64,000 nt of DNA, from positions 89,553 to 153,552 of the forward strand of contig NZ_JAKLLN010000011.1 of NCBI RefSeq assembly GCF_023150065.1, in the 5' to 3' direction. Positions 35,982-43,770 of the stretch are shown here, one piece after another. The translations under genes and the position numbers were made by a program. Positions within the stretch are counted from its first letter, which is position 1. Each line of letters starts with the position of its first letter. Source of the stretch: Zoogloea sp. GTDB taxonomy: Bacteria; Pseudomonadota; Gammaproteobacteria; Burkholderiales; Rhodocyclaceae. Below the pieces are notes generated by a model. The model searched no databases, was not told the origin of the DNA, and worked only from the letters and a program-made list of their open reading frames with translations.

Positions 35982-37132
35982 GGCGCCACCCATACGGCGA
36001 GCAGGCGGCCCAGATCGTCCGGGGCCTCAGCGGCGGCAAGCACATCGGCCGCCGGCCAGGGCTGCAGCGTCACGCCCAGCGCACGGTAGAAGGCCACCAC
36101 GTCTTCTTGCGCTGCGCCACCGACGACGATCGCAGTGCGCACGCGGCCAAGCCCGACCACGTCGCGCAAGGGGCGCAGGATCAGCAGTTGCGCCAGCCAG
36201 CCGGCCCGTCCGCCAGTCAGGGCGCGCTGGGCAAGACGACCGCGCCAGCCTTCGGACGGAAGCGGCAGGCGGGCCACGATGCGCTCACGCAGACGCACGT
36301 AGGTCTGCGCCGAGCCGAGGACCAGGGTCGGGGCGATCTCGCGGCGGTCGCGGTCGCGGCTTTCCGGGCTCTCGGCGATGTTGAAGCAGAATCCGCCCAG
36401 TAGCCACGCTGCCACCAGATAGCGGACAACACTGGCCGGGGCAAACCGTCGCCCCGCGAAGGCTTCATCGCGCGCATCCAGCCTTGCGGTACGGACCAGC
36501 CGGGCGGCGGCAGCCAGTACTTCCGCGTGGCTGGCATCGCCCGGGGCCCCACCGTCCCAGGTGCCGTGGGTGTGATAGCGCAGGGCGCTGTCGGTCGGGC
36601 GGGCGCGGAGCACAGGAACATCCCGACGGGCTGCCGGAGCGGCCCAGTCTGCATAGGCCATCAGCGCCGCCTCCGTATAGCGGTGCAAGCCCCTGCCATC
36701 GGCATAGAGCAGGCGGGTGCCGCTGAAACCGGCAGCCAGCAGCCGATCCACCTGCTCCTGGTCCTCGCCGAGCACCACCCGCGGTTCAAGCTCACGCAGA
36801 GCCGCGGCCAGTCCATCCGGCGACAGCGCCACATCCAACGGCGCCACCACGCCGCCCAGCCATTGGGCCGCCAGCATCAGCACGAGCGCTTCCGGCGTCG
36901 GCTGCCCGAGCAGCGACAGCACATCGCCAGCCCGAAAGCCATCGGCCTCAAGCGCGGCGGCCGCAGCGCCGACATCGACAGCCAACGCGCGCCAGCTGCG
37001 TTCGTGCCAGATCCCCAGCCGCTTGAATCGAAGGGCCACCGCCGCCGGGCGCCGTTGCGCCTGGGCGACGAGATGTGCAGGAAGGCTCGCGGGATCGCCC
37101 GCCTCACGTTGACTCAATTGATCGATATTCAT
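35978..37132 (-). CDS. AMP-binding-like protein with degenerate active site
   Basis: 384 residues, against about 600 for acyl-CoA synthetases often found in Liv-type clusters. The N-terminus (LPAHLVAQAQRRPAAVALRFKRLGIWHERSWRALA) and GDVLSLLGQPTPEALVLMLAAQWLGGVVAPLD match that family. The ATP-binding loop (normally TSGTTGxPKG) is replaced by YHTHGTWDGGAPGDASH and the C-terminal half and its catalytic Lys are absent, so adenylation is unlikely. It is the first gene after a good sigma-54 promoter. Role unknown: possibly a binding or scaffold protein, or a gene in decay. Confidence 0.7.
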   Translation of the reverse strand: MNIDQLSQREAGDPASLPAHLVAQAQRRPAAVALRFKRLGIWHERSWRALAVDVGAAAAALEADGFRAGDVLSLLGQPTPEALVLMLAAQWLGGVVAPLDVALSPDGLAAALRELEPRVVLGEDQEQVDRLLAAGFSGTRLLYADGRGLHRYTEAALMAYADWAAPAARRDVPVLRARPTDSALRYHTHGTWDGGAPGDASHAEVLAAAARLVRTARLDARDEAFAGRRFAPASVVRYLVAAWLLGGFCFNIAESPESRDRDRREIAPTLVLGSAQTYVRLRERIVARLPLPSEGWRGRLAQRALTGGRAGWLAQLLILRPLRDVVGLGRVRTAIVVGGAAQEDVVAFYRALGVTLQPWPAADVLAAAEAPDDLGRLLAVWVAP

Positions 37133-37243
37133 GGAATCCATTCCCGAATCGATGACATATAAAATGCCCAGGGCAATATCCACCGGACACCTGCTCCCAT
37201 TGACGATTCATGCCGGCTAATTCTGGCGACTCAAGCAGGTAAT

Positions 37244-37259
37244 AGCAGAAACTGTTCCA
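37244..37259 (-). promoter_or_regulatory. Sigma-54 -24/-12 promoter of the AMP-like/livGHM-K-F operon
   Basis: Minus strand TGGAACAGTTTCTGCT has GG and GC ten bases apart. It lies about 112 bases before the start at 37132. The site TGCTTTTCACGCAGCA (37342-37357) is centred 92 bases upstream of the -24 element. Confidence 0.8.
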
Positions 37260-37341
37260 GGTCTATTTCGCGGCGATTCCTGCTTTATTCACGGAAACCA
37301 GCACGCCAAATGCGGCACCGCAAACATGCGTGCTGAAAATC

Positions 37342-37357
37342 TGCTTTTCACGCAGCA
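37342..37357. promoter_or_regulatory. Candidate SfnR site upstream of the transporter operon
   Basis: TGCTTTTCACGCAGCA fits TGCT-N8-AGCA exactly. The 319-base gap 37133-37451 holds only this, the promoter and the terminator of the preceding gene. Confidence 0.65.
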
Positions 37358-37401
37358 CCCGGACGCAAGGACAGAGCGCCCTTTTGCGGAAACGCAAAAT
37401 G

Positions 37402-37425
37402 AAAAGCCCCGCACCAGGGGGCTTT
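37402..37425 (-). terminator. Terminator after the RibA-like gene
   Basis: AAAGCCCC and GGGGGCTTT (37403-37410 and 37417-37425) pair around CACCA; on the minus strand a short T run follows. It lies 27 bases past the RibA-like stop. A second palindrome (TTTTGCGGAAACGCAAAA, 37382-37399) follows. Confidence 0.7.
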
Positions 37426-37451
37426 CAATCCATTCCGCAGCATGAATGGCA

Positions 37452-38642
37452 TCAGTCGAAGGGCAGGTCGTGCCCCATCCGCTTTTTCTTGGTGATCAGG
37501 TAACGCACGTTCTCGCCGTTACTCGGCGGAACCACTGACAGCACACGGACGACGGGCATCCCGGCCCGCGCCAGCTCGGCCTTCTTGCGCGGATTGTTGC
37601 TCAACAGGCTTACCGAGCGCACACCGAGGTTGAGCAGGATGTCGGCGGCGCAATCGAAGCTGCGCGCATCCACCGGCAACCCGAGCGCCACATTGGCATC
37701 CACGGTATCGAGCCCATCGTCCTGCAACGCGTAGGCGCGCACCTTGTGGCTGAAGCCGATGCCGCGCCCTTCGTGCCCCCGCAGGTAGATCAGCACGCCA
37801 CACGGGGCGGCGGCGATGCGCGACAGGGACATCTCAAGCTGCGTGCCGCAATCGCAGCGCAGCGAGCCGAGCACGTCGCCGGTCAGGCATTCGGAATGCA
37901 AGCGCACGAGCACCTCGTCGTGGCCGTCCACGTCGCCCCACACGAGCACCGCGTGCTCGGCGCCATCGACTACCGACGAGAAGGCATGCATGGTGAATTC
38001 ACCATGGCGCGTGGGCAGGCGCGACGTTGCCAGCCGCTGGACGCGCGGCGCGGGCAACGCATGCTCATCGCCGTCGAGGTCATCCGGATGAAGCAGGGCC
38101 AAGCCGTGACTAGTGGCGAAAGCCGCCACTTCATCGCCCTGCAGGCAACGGCCGTTGTCGTCGAAGAGCGAACAGATCAGTGCGGCGTCTGCCATGCCCA
38201 GACAGCTGGCCAGCGCACTCACGACCTGCTCGCTGTCGGGCCAGCTGAGGCTGCCCGCACCGCTCAGGCTGATGAAGGGCGCGCCGACATCGGATGCCAG
38301 ATGCTGGGCACCGGCCGGATCGTGGGCGAGCGCGCGCAGCAGCACCGGCAGCGCGGCGGCGAGCGCCGGCTCGAGGGCTTCCGAGGCGTCGCCGTCGTTG
38401 GCGAGAAACAGATGAATGCCCTGCTGCTGCCTGTCACGCAGCAGGACGCTGATGAGTCCATGGGTATGCCGGCGCGCGAAGCTCAGGGCGTCCGCCCGCA
38501 GGGTTTCGAGGGCAACCAGCAGGCAACCGCCGCCGGGGCGCCGAGGATCGGGTGCAAGCACTACCGGGGCGCCTTCCCGGAAGGCGGTCAGGGCGCCGGC
38601 GAGATCAGTGCATTCCCGTTGTCCGTGGTGAATATTGGTCAT
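37452..38642 (-). CDS. ribA: RibA-like GTP cyclohydrolase II with inactivated RibB half
   Basis: 396 residues built like the bifunctional RibBA. The C-terminal half (about 200-396) has the GCH II zinc cluster in HSECLTGDVLGSLRCDCG, RGHEGRGIGF and SLLSNNPRKK, so it should start riboflavin synthesis from GTP. The N-terminal half keeps the length of a DHBP synthase but its motif DDEDRENEGDL is replaced by APDPRRPGGGCLL, so that activity must be lost. A separate RibB is encoded at 42671-43360 in the same regulon. It follows sfnR by 39 bases. A GTG at 38651 is an alternative start. Confidence 0.88.
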   Translation of the reverse strand: MTNIHHGQRECTDLAGALTAFREGAPVVLAPDPRRPGGGCLLVALETLRADALSFARRHTHGLISVLLRDRQQQGIHLFLANDGDASEALEPALAAALPVLLRALAHDPAGAQHLASDVGAPFISLSGAGSLSWPDSEQVVSALASCLGMADAALICSLFDDNGRCLQGDEVAAFATSHGLALLHPDDLDGDEHALPAPRVQRLATSRLPTRHGEFTMHAFSSVVDGAEHAVLVWGDVDGHDEVLVRLHSECLTGDVLGSLRCDCGTQLEMSLSRIAAAPCGVLIYLRGHEGRGIGFSHKVRAYALQDDGLDTVDANVALGLPVDARSFDCAADILLNLGVRSVSLLSNNPRKKAELARAGMPVVRVLSVVPPSNGENVRYLITKKKRMGHDLPFD

Positions 38643-38681
38643 GGCGGTCACGCAGGGGGTTGAATTCGATCGTAGGGGCCG

Positions 38682-39881
38682 TCACTTCAGGGCGGAGATC
38701 GCCCCGATCCTTATCAGCCGGGCACGGATGACGTTTCGGCTGACGCCCAGCAGCTTGGCAGCCTGGACCTGGTTGCAATGGCAATATTGGTAGGCCGTGC
38801 GCATGACCACTTCCTCGATTCTCTCGAAAAGGTCTCCATGGCAATCCTCGAAGAGCATCAGCAGCGCACGTTCCAGGGATTTGAGGGCGTCGTCCTGAGC
38901 GTCTTCAGGGGCAGCAGCTGCCTCGGGCCGGAGGCTGAGGGACGAAAGGTAGAGGTCTTCCGGGCGCAGCACGGCATTCCTGGCAATCAACAGGCCGTGG
39001 TGGATGACGTTCTCGAGTTCGCGGATGTTGCCCGGCCAACTGTGTTGACGCAGCTTCAGTTCGGTTTCCGGTGCGATAGCCACCTCGCCATAGCCAAGAC
39101 GGCGGCGGTACTGATTCACGAAATGCCGGGCGAGCGGCAGGATGTCCCCAGGGCGCTCGCGCAGCGGCAGCAGCTCCAGGTGCACCACCCGCAGGCGGTA
39201 GAACAGGTCTTCACGGAAATGACCGGCCTTGACAGCCTCCTCGAGACGCACGTTGGTGGCGGCGATCAGCCGCACATTGATCGGTACCGGCTTGCGCGCA
39301 CCGAGGCGGACCACCTCGCGCTCCTGCAGGACACGAAGCAGCTTGACCTGGATGCTCAGCGGCAGATCACCGATCTCGTCAAGGAACAGCGTGCCCTCGT
39401 TGGCAGCCTCGAACCAACCAGCCTTCGACGAAAACGCGCCAGTGAAGGCGCCTTTCTCATGGCCGAACAACTCGCTCTCGACCAGCGTTTCGGAAAACGC
39501 GCCGCAGTTGACGGCCACGAAGGGGCCGTTGCGGCGGGCGCTCAAGGCATGTACGTGACGGGCGATCAGCTCCTTGCCGGTACCGGTGTCGCCGATGATG
39601 AGCACGTTGGCCTCGCTGGGGGCGACGAGCTCGATCCGCGCCAGCAGTTCCTTCGACCGCGCGTCCTCGAAAACCTGTGCCGTCGCCCGGATCGACTTGG
39701 TCAGGACCTCGGGGTTCGGCATCGTCAGCAGAGGCCCGTCCGACGATTCGTCGGGCACGACGACCGACGCAGAGATGAACTCGGGATGTGCCGGGGCGTA
39801 CCGGGGGGGCGGGGACGAGGGAGGGGCGTGGTCTTTCACGAGTAAAACGTCGGCTTCGGGTATTTCTGTTTCAAGGCCCAT
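38682..39881 (-). CDS. sfnR: Sigma-54-dependent activator SfnR
   Basis: 399 residues. AAA+ domain (about 75-310) with Walker A GDTGTGKE, the sigma-54 contact loop GAFTGAF and Walker B GTLFLDEIG; a Fis-type HTH at the C-terminus (VQAAKLLGVSRNVIRARLIRIG). There is no receiver, PAS or GAF domain, as in Pseudomonas SfnR, which turns on sulfone-use genes and is itself made under sulfate limitation. The ATG at 39881 overlaps the previous gene by 46 bases and has GGAG eight bases before it; a GTG at 39839 overlapping the stop (GTGA) is the alternative. Confidence 0.93.
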   Translation of the reverse strand: MGLETEIPEADVLLVKDHAPPSSPPPRYAPAHPEFISASVVVPDESSDGPLLTMPNPEVLTKSIRATAQVFEDARSKELLARIELVAPSEANVLIIGDTGTGKELIARHVHALSARRNGPFVAVNCGAFSETLVESELFGHEKGAFTGAFSSKAGWFEAANEGTLFLDEIGDLPLSIQVKLLRVLQEREVVRLGARKPVPINVRLIAATNVRLEEAVKAGHFREDLFYRLRVVHLELLPLRERPGDILPLARHFVNQYRRRLGYGEVAIAPETELKLRQHSWPGNIRELENVIHHGLLIARNAVLRPEDLYLSSLSLRPEAAAAPEDAQDDALKSLERALLMLFEDCHGDLFERIEEVVMRTAYQYCHCNQVQAAKLLGVSRNVIRARLIRIGAISALK

Positions 39882-41050
39882 TCACCTAACTCCAGAAGTT
39901 TGTAGTCGATCGGGTCGTGCATGGTGTGGGTGCGCAGGTTGCGCCAGTAGCGATCCAGCCCCAGGCCGGCGTGGGTGGCGCGGGCGCCGGTGACTTCAAA
40001 CATGCGTGTACAGAGTTCGAGCCCGACCCGTGTGGCCAGCACCTTTGCCGACGCAATGGCCAGCGCGATGTCTCCGCGTTCGGCCTCGGTGAGGGCGCTG
40101 CCCTTCTGCCAGCCGGCATCGAGCATGTCGGCCGCCCGGTCGGTCATCACCCGCACCGCGTCGAGCCCAGCCCAGAAATCGCCGTAGTGGTGCAGGACGT
40201 AGGGATCGTCCTCGAAACGTTCGGCGGGCGAGCGGTGCCAGGGGCGTGCCTCGTTCAGGCTGTAGCCCCGGGCATCGGCGTAGGCCCCCTCGGCGATGCC
40301 GGCGTAGATGTTGGTGAGGATGAGCTGGGCGATCAGCGGGCGCAGGCAGGCGAATGGCGTGCTCAGCGGGCCGGGATCGGCGAGGATCTCGTTGTCCTCG
40401 ATGCGCACCCGCTCGAAGTTGACGCTGCCGCTGTCGGTCTGGCGCTGGCCGAAGTTGTCCCAGTCCTGGATCACGTTGACGCCGCTGCGCGCGGTCGGGA
40501 TCGCCGCGATGATCAGCTTTCCGGGCGCCTCCTGCTCGTAGGCTGAAACGATCAGCATCTCCGAATCGAGCGCCCCGGAGCAGAAGCTCTTCTTGCCGGA
40601 GAACTCGCACCACCCGTCGAACTGGCGGCTCGTCGTGCGCCGGTCGAGGGGGTTCAGGGCGTTGCCCCAGAACCAGTTGTGACGGGCCGTCTGTTCGAAC
40701 CACGCTTCCCACTGCGCGGGCCGGGAGAACAGACGCACCGTGGCAAGCATCAGGTGCTGGAAGGCAAACACATGGCCGATGGAGCTGTCCGCCCGCGACA
40801 GCGTCCGCACCACCTCCATGGTCTGGCGCCAGTTGGCGCCTAGCCCGCCGTATTCGGTCGGGATCGACAGACCGAGCAGCCCGCTGCGGCGCAGCGAATC
40901 CCGCTCGGCCTTGGGCGTTCCGCCCACGCTGTCGCGTTCGGCGGCAGTTGTCGCAAATTGCCTGGCGAGCCGTTCCGCGATCTGGACGGGGGTTTCCGGG
41001 GCCACGAAACCGCTCGAAGCATCCGACAAATGGTTGAGTACGTAGGTCAA
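39836..41050 (-). CDS. DszC/SfnC-like flavin monooxygenase (acyl-CoA dehydrogenase fold)
   Basis: 404 residues. IPTEYGGLGANWRQTMEVVRTLSRADSSIGHVFAFQH, FSGKKSFCSGALDSEMLIV and DWDNFGQRQTDSGSVNFERV place it with DszC-type enzymes that oxygenate organosulfur compounds with FMNH2; the catalytic Glu of true acyl-CoA dehydrogenases is absent. I place the start at TTG 41050: GGAG lies eight bases before it, and the sigma-54 promoter at 41089-41104 should begin transcription near 41078, which excludes the ATG at 41095. First gene of the unit with sfnR and ribA. Close paralogue of the divergent gene at 41442. Confidence 0.85.
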   Translation of the reverse strand: MTYVLNHLSDASSGFVAPETPVQIAERLARQFATTAAERDSVGGTPKAERDSLRRSGLLGLSIPTEYGGLGANWRQTMEVVRTLSRADSSIGHVFAFQHLMLATVRLFSRPAQWEAWFEQTARHNWFWGNALNPLDRRTTSRQFDGWCEFSGKKSFCSGALDSEMLIVSAYEQEAPGKLIIAAIPTARSGVNVIQDWDNFGQRQTDSGSVNFERVRIEDNEILADPGPLSTPFACLRPLIAQLILTNIYAGIAEGAYADARGYSLNEARPWHRSPAERFEDDPYVLHHYGDFWAGLDAVRVMTDRAADMLDAGWQKGSALTEAERGDIALAIASAKVLATRVGLELCTRMFEVTGARATHAGLGLDRYWRNLRTHTMHDPIDYKLLELGEWALKQKYPKPTFYS

Positions 41051-41088
41051 GACAGACGCTCCACGCTGAGAGGGACAGGATGCTGTCG

Positions 41089-41104
41089 TGCACAAAGCGT
41101 GCCA
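41089..41104 (-). promoter_or_regulatory. Sigma-54 -24/-12 promoter of the dszC-like/sfnR/ribA operon
   Basis: Minus strand TGGCACGCTTTGTGCA, GG and GC ten bases apart; the -24 half is perfect. Expected start near 41078. SfnR would therefore control its own gene. Confidence 0.85.
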
Positions 41105-41128
41105 CGCCCAGAATACGCAGCCGGCACG

Positions 41129-41144
41129 TGCTGCTCAGGCAGCA
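41129..41144. promoter_or_regulatory. Candidate SfnR site (divergent region, left)
   Basis: TGCTGCTCAGGCAGCA, a perfect palindrome with TCAG in the middle, fits TGCT-N8-AGCA. It is centred only 34 bases upstream of the leftward -24 element. Confidence 0.6.
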
Positions 41145-41262
41145 TGTCGACCGCGGCCTTCCCGCCAGGCGCGCGTCCTGACGCGCCAAAGAACGCATCA
41201 GGCCACCCCGGCCGTGCCCTTCTGCCCCATTCACAGGCCGGACTCGTGCCACTCCGGTCAGG

Positions 41263-41278
41263 TGCTGTCCAATCAGCA
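41263..41278. promoter_or_regulatory. Candidate SfnR site (divergent region, right)
   Basis: TGCTGTCCAATCAGCA fits TGCT-N8-AGCA. It is centred 83 bases upstream of the rightward -24 element and 168 bases upstream of the leftward one, so it could serve both. Several AGCAGCGC repeats follow at 41275-41300. Confidence 0.6.
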
Positions 41279-41351
41279 GCGCATCAGCAGCGCTGCTCTT
41301 GATCCCGCAATTGCCTCCCTTTTTCCCGGTTTCATCCCCCTCCTGGCGGAA

Positions 41352-41367
41352 TGGCACGTTATCTGCT
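41352..41367 (+). promoter_or_regulatory. Sigma-54 -24/-12 promoter of the rightward dszC-like/ribB operon
   Basis: TGGCACGTTATCTGCT, GG and GC ten bases apart. Expected start near 41378, 64 bases before the ATG at 41442; this excludes an in-frame ATG at 41373. Confidence 0.85.
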
Positions 41368-41441
41368 GATGGATGCTCGCAGCCGTGGCCTCGCCGCACC
41401 TGCCTCCCTCCACACCGACCCGGAACAATCGAAACGACACC

Positions 41442-42653
41442 ATGCACACCTTGCTAGACGCAGTGGAGACCACCTTGTCCCGCGCTCCCGCCCCCCCCTT
41501 GGTCACCGCCCGGCTGCTTGTCGAGGAATTCGCCCGCACCGCGATTCAACGCGACGTGGCAGGCGGCACGCCCAAAGCAGAACGTGACGCGCTCAGGCGC
41601 AGCGGCCTGCTGCGCCTCGTCGTACCCAAGGAATACGGCGGACTCGGCGCTTCGTGGCATGACACCCTCCAGATCGTGCGCGAGATCGCGCGGGTGGACA
41701 GTTCCGTCGCCCACGTGTTCGCCTTTCAGCACTTGCTGCTTGCCACCGTGCGACTGTTCGGCAGCCCCGCCCAATGGCGCGCGGCGTACGAAAATACGGC
41801 CCGTCACGATCTGTTCTGGGGCAACGCCCTCAACCCCCTCGACACGCGCACCGTCTGCGCGCCCGCGGCCGACGGTCAGGGTCTGGTCTTCAATGGCCAG
41901 AAGAGTTTCTGCTCCGGCGGCATCGATTCGGACATGCTGATCGCCTCGGCGCTCGACAAGACCACGGGCAAGCTCGTCATCGCCGCCCTGCCCACCAGCC
42001 GCGATGGCATCCAGCTGTTCCCGGACTGGGACAACATGGGTCAGCGCCAGACCGACAGCGGCAGTGCCAGCTTCCATCAGGTGGAGATCCGGCGCGACGA
42101 GGTGCTCGCGCAGCCCGGGCCGCTCAGCTCCCCCTTCGCCTGCCTGCGCCCACTGATCGCCCAGCTCATCCTGACCAACATCTACCTGGGCATTGCCGAG
42201 GGCGCGCTTCATGAGGCGCGGACCTACACCAGGGGGCAGAGCCGGACGTGGCCCGCATCCCAGGTCTCATCCGCCACTCAGGATCCTTACGTGCTCGGCA
42301 CCTACGGCGAATTCTGGGTCGCGCTCGAAGGCGCACGCCTCCTCACTGACCGGGCCGCCCGCAGCCTCGACACGGCCTGGGCACGCGATCTCGATCTCAG
42401 CGAAACGGAAAGGGGCGAGGTGGCGGTCCACGTGGCCGGCGCCAAGGTGGCCAGCACCCGCGCCGGGCTCGATCTGACCAGCCGCATGTTCGAGGTTGCC
42501 GGAGCCCGTGCCACCACCGCAGCGCTGCGCCTCGACCGCTTCTGGCGCAACCTGCGCACCCACAGCCTGCACGACCCGCTCTCCTACAAGCTCCGCGAGC
42601 TGGGCGACTGGAGCCTCAATGACGCCTATCCAACCCCGACTTTCTACTCCTGA
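41442..42653 (+). CDS. DszC/SfnC-like flavin monooxygenase, second copy
   Basis: 403 residues, closely similar to the divergent gene: VPKEYGGLGASWHDTLQIVREIARVDSSVAHVFAFQHLLLATVRLF, FNGQKSFCSGGIDSDMLIAS and DWDNMGQRQTDSGSASFHQV, ending YPTPTFYS where the other ends YPKPTFYS. Acyl-CoA dehydrogenase fold, expected to use FMNH2 and O2 on sulfides, sulfoxides or sulfones. Transcribed from its own sigma-54 promoter, with ribB only 17 bases downstream. Confidence 0.85.
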   Translation: MHTLLDAVETTLSRAPAPPLVTARLLVEEFARTAIQRDVAGGTPKAERDALRRSGLLRLVVPKEYGGLGASWHDTLQIVREIARVDSSVAHVFAFQHLLLATVRLFGSPAQWRAAYENTARHDLFWGNALNPLDTRTVCAPAADGQGLVFNGQKSFCSGGIDSDMLIASALDKTTGKLVIAALPTSRDGIQLFPDWDNMGQRQTDSGSASFHQVEIRRDEVLAQPGPLSSPFACLRPLIAQLILTNIYLGIAEGALHEARTYTRGQSRTWPASQVSSATQDPYVLGTYGEFWVALEGARLLTDRAARSLDTAWARDLDLSETERGEVAVHVAGAKVASTRAGLDLTSRMFEVAGARATTAALRLDRFWRNLRTHSLHDPLSYKLRELGDWSLNDAYPTPTFYS

Positions 42654-42670
42654 CACCGGGCACCCAGATC

Positions 42671-43360
42671 ATGTATGACATCGACTTCGCATCCGGCTTC
42701 GACCACGTCGCCGACGCCATCAACGCCATCCGCAACGGTGAATTCGTCATCGTGGTGGATGACACCCATCGCGAGAACGAGGGCGACCTCATCATCGCCG
42801 CAGAAAAGATCACCCCCGAGCAGATGGCCTTCCTGGTCCGCCACACCAGCGGCGTGGTGTGCGTGTCCCTGCCCGGCCAGCGCCTGGACGCGCTGAACCT
42901 GCCGCTGATGGTTCAGGACAACACCGAATCCCACCGCACGGCCTTCACCATCACCGTCGATTGCCGCCACGGCACGACCACCGGGATCTCGGCCGCCGAC
43001 CGGGCAGCAACCCTGCGCGCCCTTGCCGATCCGAGTTTCGTGGCAGACGACTTCGCCCGCCCCGGCCATATCTTCCCGTTGCGCGTTCGGGATGGTGGCG
43101 TGCTTGTCCGCGCCGGTCACACCGAGGCTGCCCACGACCTGGTGACCCTTGCCGGGCTGAATCCGGGCGGTGTGCTGTGTGAGATCGTTCGGGAGGATGG
43201 CAGCATGGCACGCCGCCCGGACCTGCTGCGCTTTGCTCACCAGCACGACCTGCCCATCATCACGATTGCACAGCTCATTGAATACCGTCGCAACATCGTC
43301 ACGGTTCAAAGCACTGCCCGTCTGCACCGTGTTACAGCGAGTGAACTCCACGCGGCCTGA
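42671..43360 (+). CDS. ribB: 3,4-Dihydroxy-2-butanone-4-phosphate synthase (stand-alone RibB)
   Basis: 229 residues. Active-site motif DDTHRENEGDLIIAAE (about 30-45), FARPGHIFPLR, RAGHTEAAHDLVTLAGL and CEIVREDGSMAR are all intact. It makes the four-carbon unit of riboflavin from ribulose 5-phosphate. It is in one operon with a flavin monooxygenase gene under sigma-54 control and supplies the activity that the RibA-like protein at 37452-38642 has lost. Confidence 0.93.
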   Translation: MYDIDFASGFDHVADAINAIRNGEFVIVVDDTHRENEGDLIIAAEKITPEQMAFLVRHTSGVVCVSLPGQRLDALNLPLMVQDNTESHRTAFTITVDCRHGTTTGISAADRAATLRALADPSFVADDFARPGHIFPLRVRDGGVLVRAGHTEAAHDLVTLAGLNPGGVLCEIVREDGSMARRPDLLRFAHQHDLPIITIAQLIEYRRNIVTVQSTARLHRVTASELHAA

Positions 43361-43447
43361 ACCTGCCCTACCACCTTTCAGTTACGGCCACCGTCTGGTG
43401 GCCGTTTCCATTTAAGCAGATCCCTGGCGTTATTCAGAATCCTGACT

Positions 43448-43463
43448 TGCTTATTCAGCAGCA
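43448..43463. promoter_or_regulatory. Candidate SfnR site, distal, upstream of the FMN reductase/sfnG operon
   Basis: TGCTTATTCAGCAGCA fits TGCT-N8-AGCA and is centred 230 bases upstream of the -24 element at 43685. Confidence 0.6.
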
Positions 43464-43531
43464 ACGAAATAGCTAATCGTCAAATTCAGCCATCAAAAAA
43501 GCGTCACCAGCAGCAAGCAATGCTTTTTAAG

Positions 43532-43547
43532 TGCTTCCAGAGAAGCA
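43532..43547. promoter_or_regulatory. Candidate SfnR site, proximal, upstream of the FMN reductase/sfnG operon
   Basis: TGCTTCCAGAGAAGCA, part of the perfect inverted repeat GTGCTTC-CAGA-GAAGCAC (43531-43548), centred 146 bases upstream of the -24 element. The 410-base gap 43361-43770 holds no gene. Confidence 0.7.
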
Positions 43548-43683
43548 CCCTTTGAATAAGGGCCGCACTCCGAAGATATAAGCAAATATGAAATCCCGAG
43601 CCAATCGGAGATTTTCGCGCCCAGCCAGGGGGCTTCAGGTTAATTTCAATCAATTGCCATCCAGATTCTTATTTCTCCTCGTC

Positions 43684-43699
43684 TGGCACGGATGCTGCT
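43684..43699 (+). promoter_or_regulatory. Sigma-54 -24/-12 promoter of the FMN reductase/sfnG/dszC-like/sfnB operon
   Basis: TGGCACGGATGCTGCT, GG and GC ten bases apart, perfect -24 half. Expected start near 43710, about 60 bases before the ATG at 43771. Confidence 0.88.
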
Positions 43700-43770
43700 A
43701 TAGAAAATACAAGTCGTCGATGCATGCGACACCCCTCAATCCCCTCATCCTGTATTTGTGGAGCCAATTC

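Noticed and set aside
37133..37451. Possible small RNA gene in the gap with TTTTGCGGAAACGCAAAA
   Set aside because: The palindromes are explained well enough as terminators of the RibA-like gene and by the promoter elements; there is no independent sign of a transcript.
41051..41095. ATG start at 41095 for the leftward DszC-like protein
   Set aside because: The predicted sigma-54 start site (about 41078) lies downstream of it, and TTG 41050 has GGAG at ideal distance.
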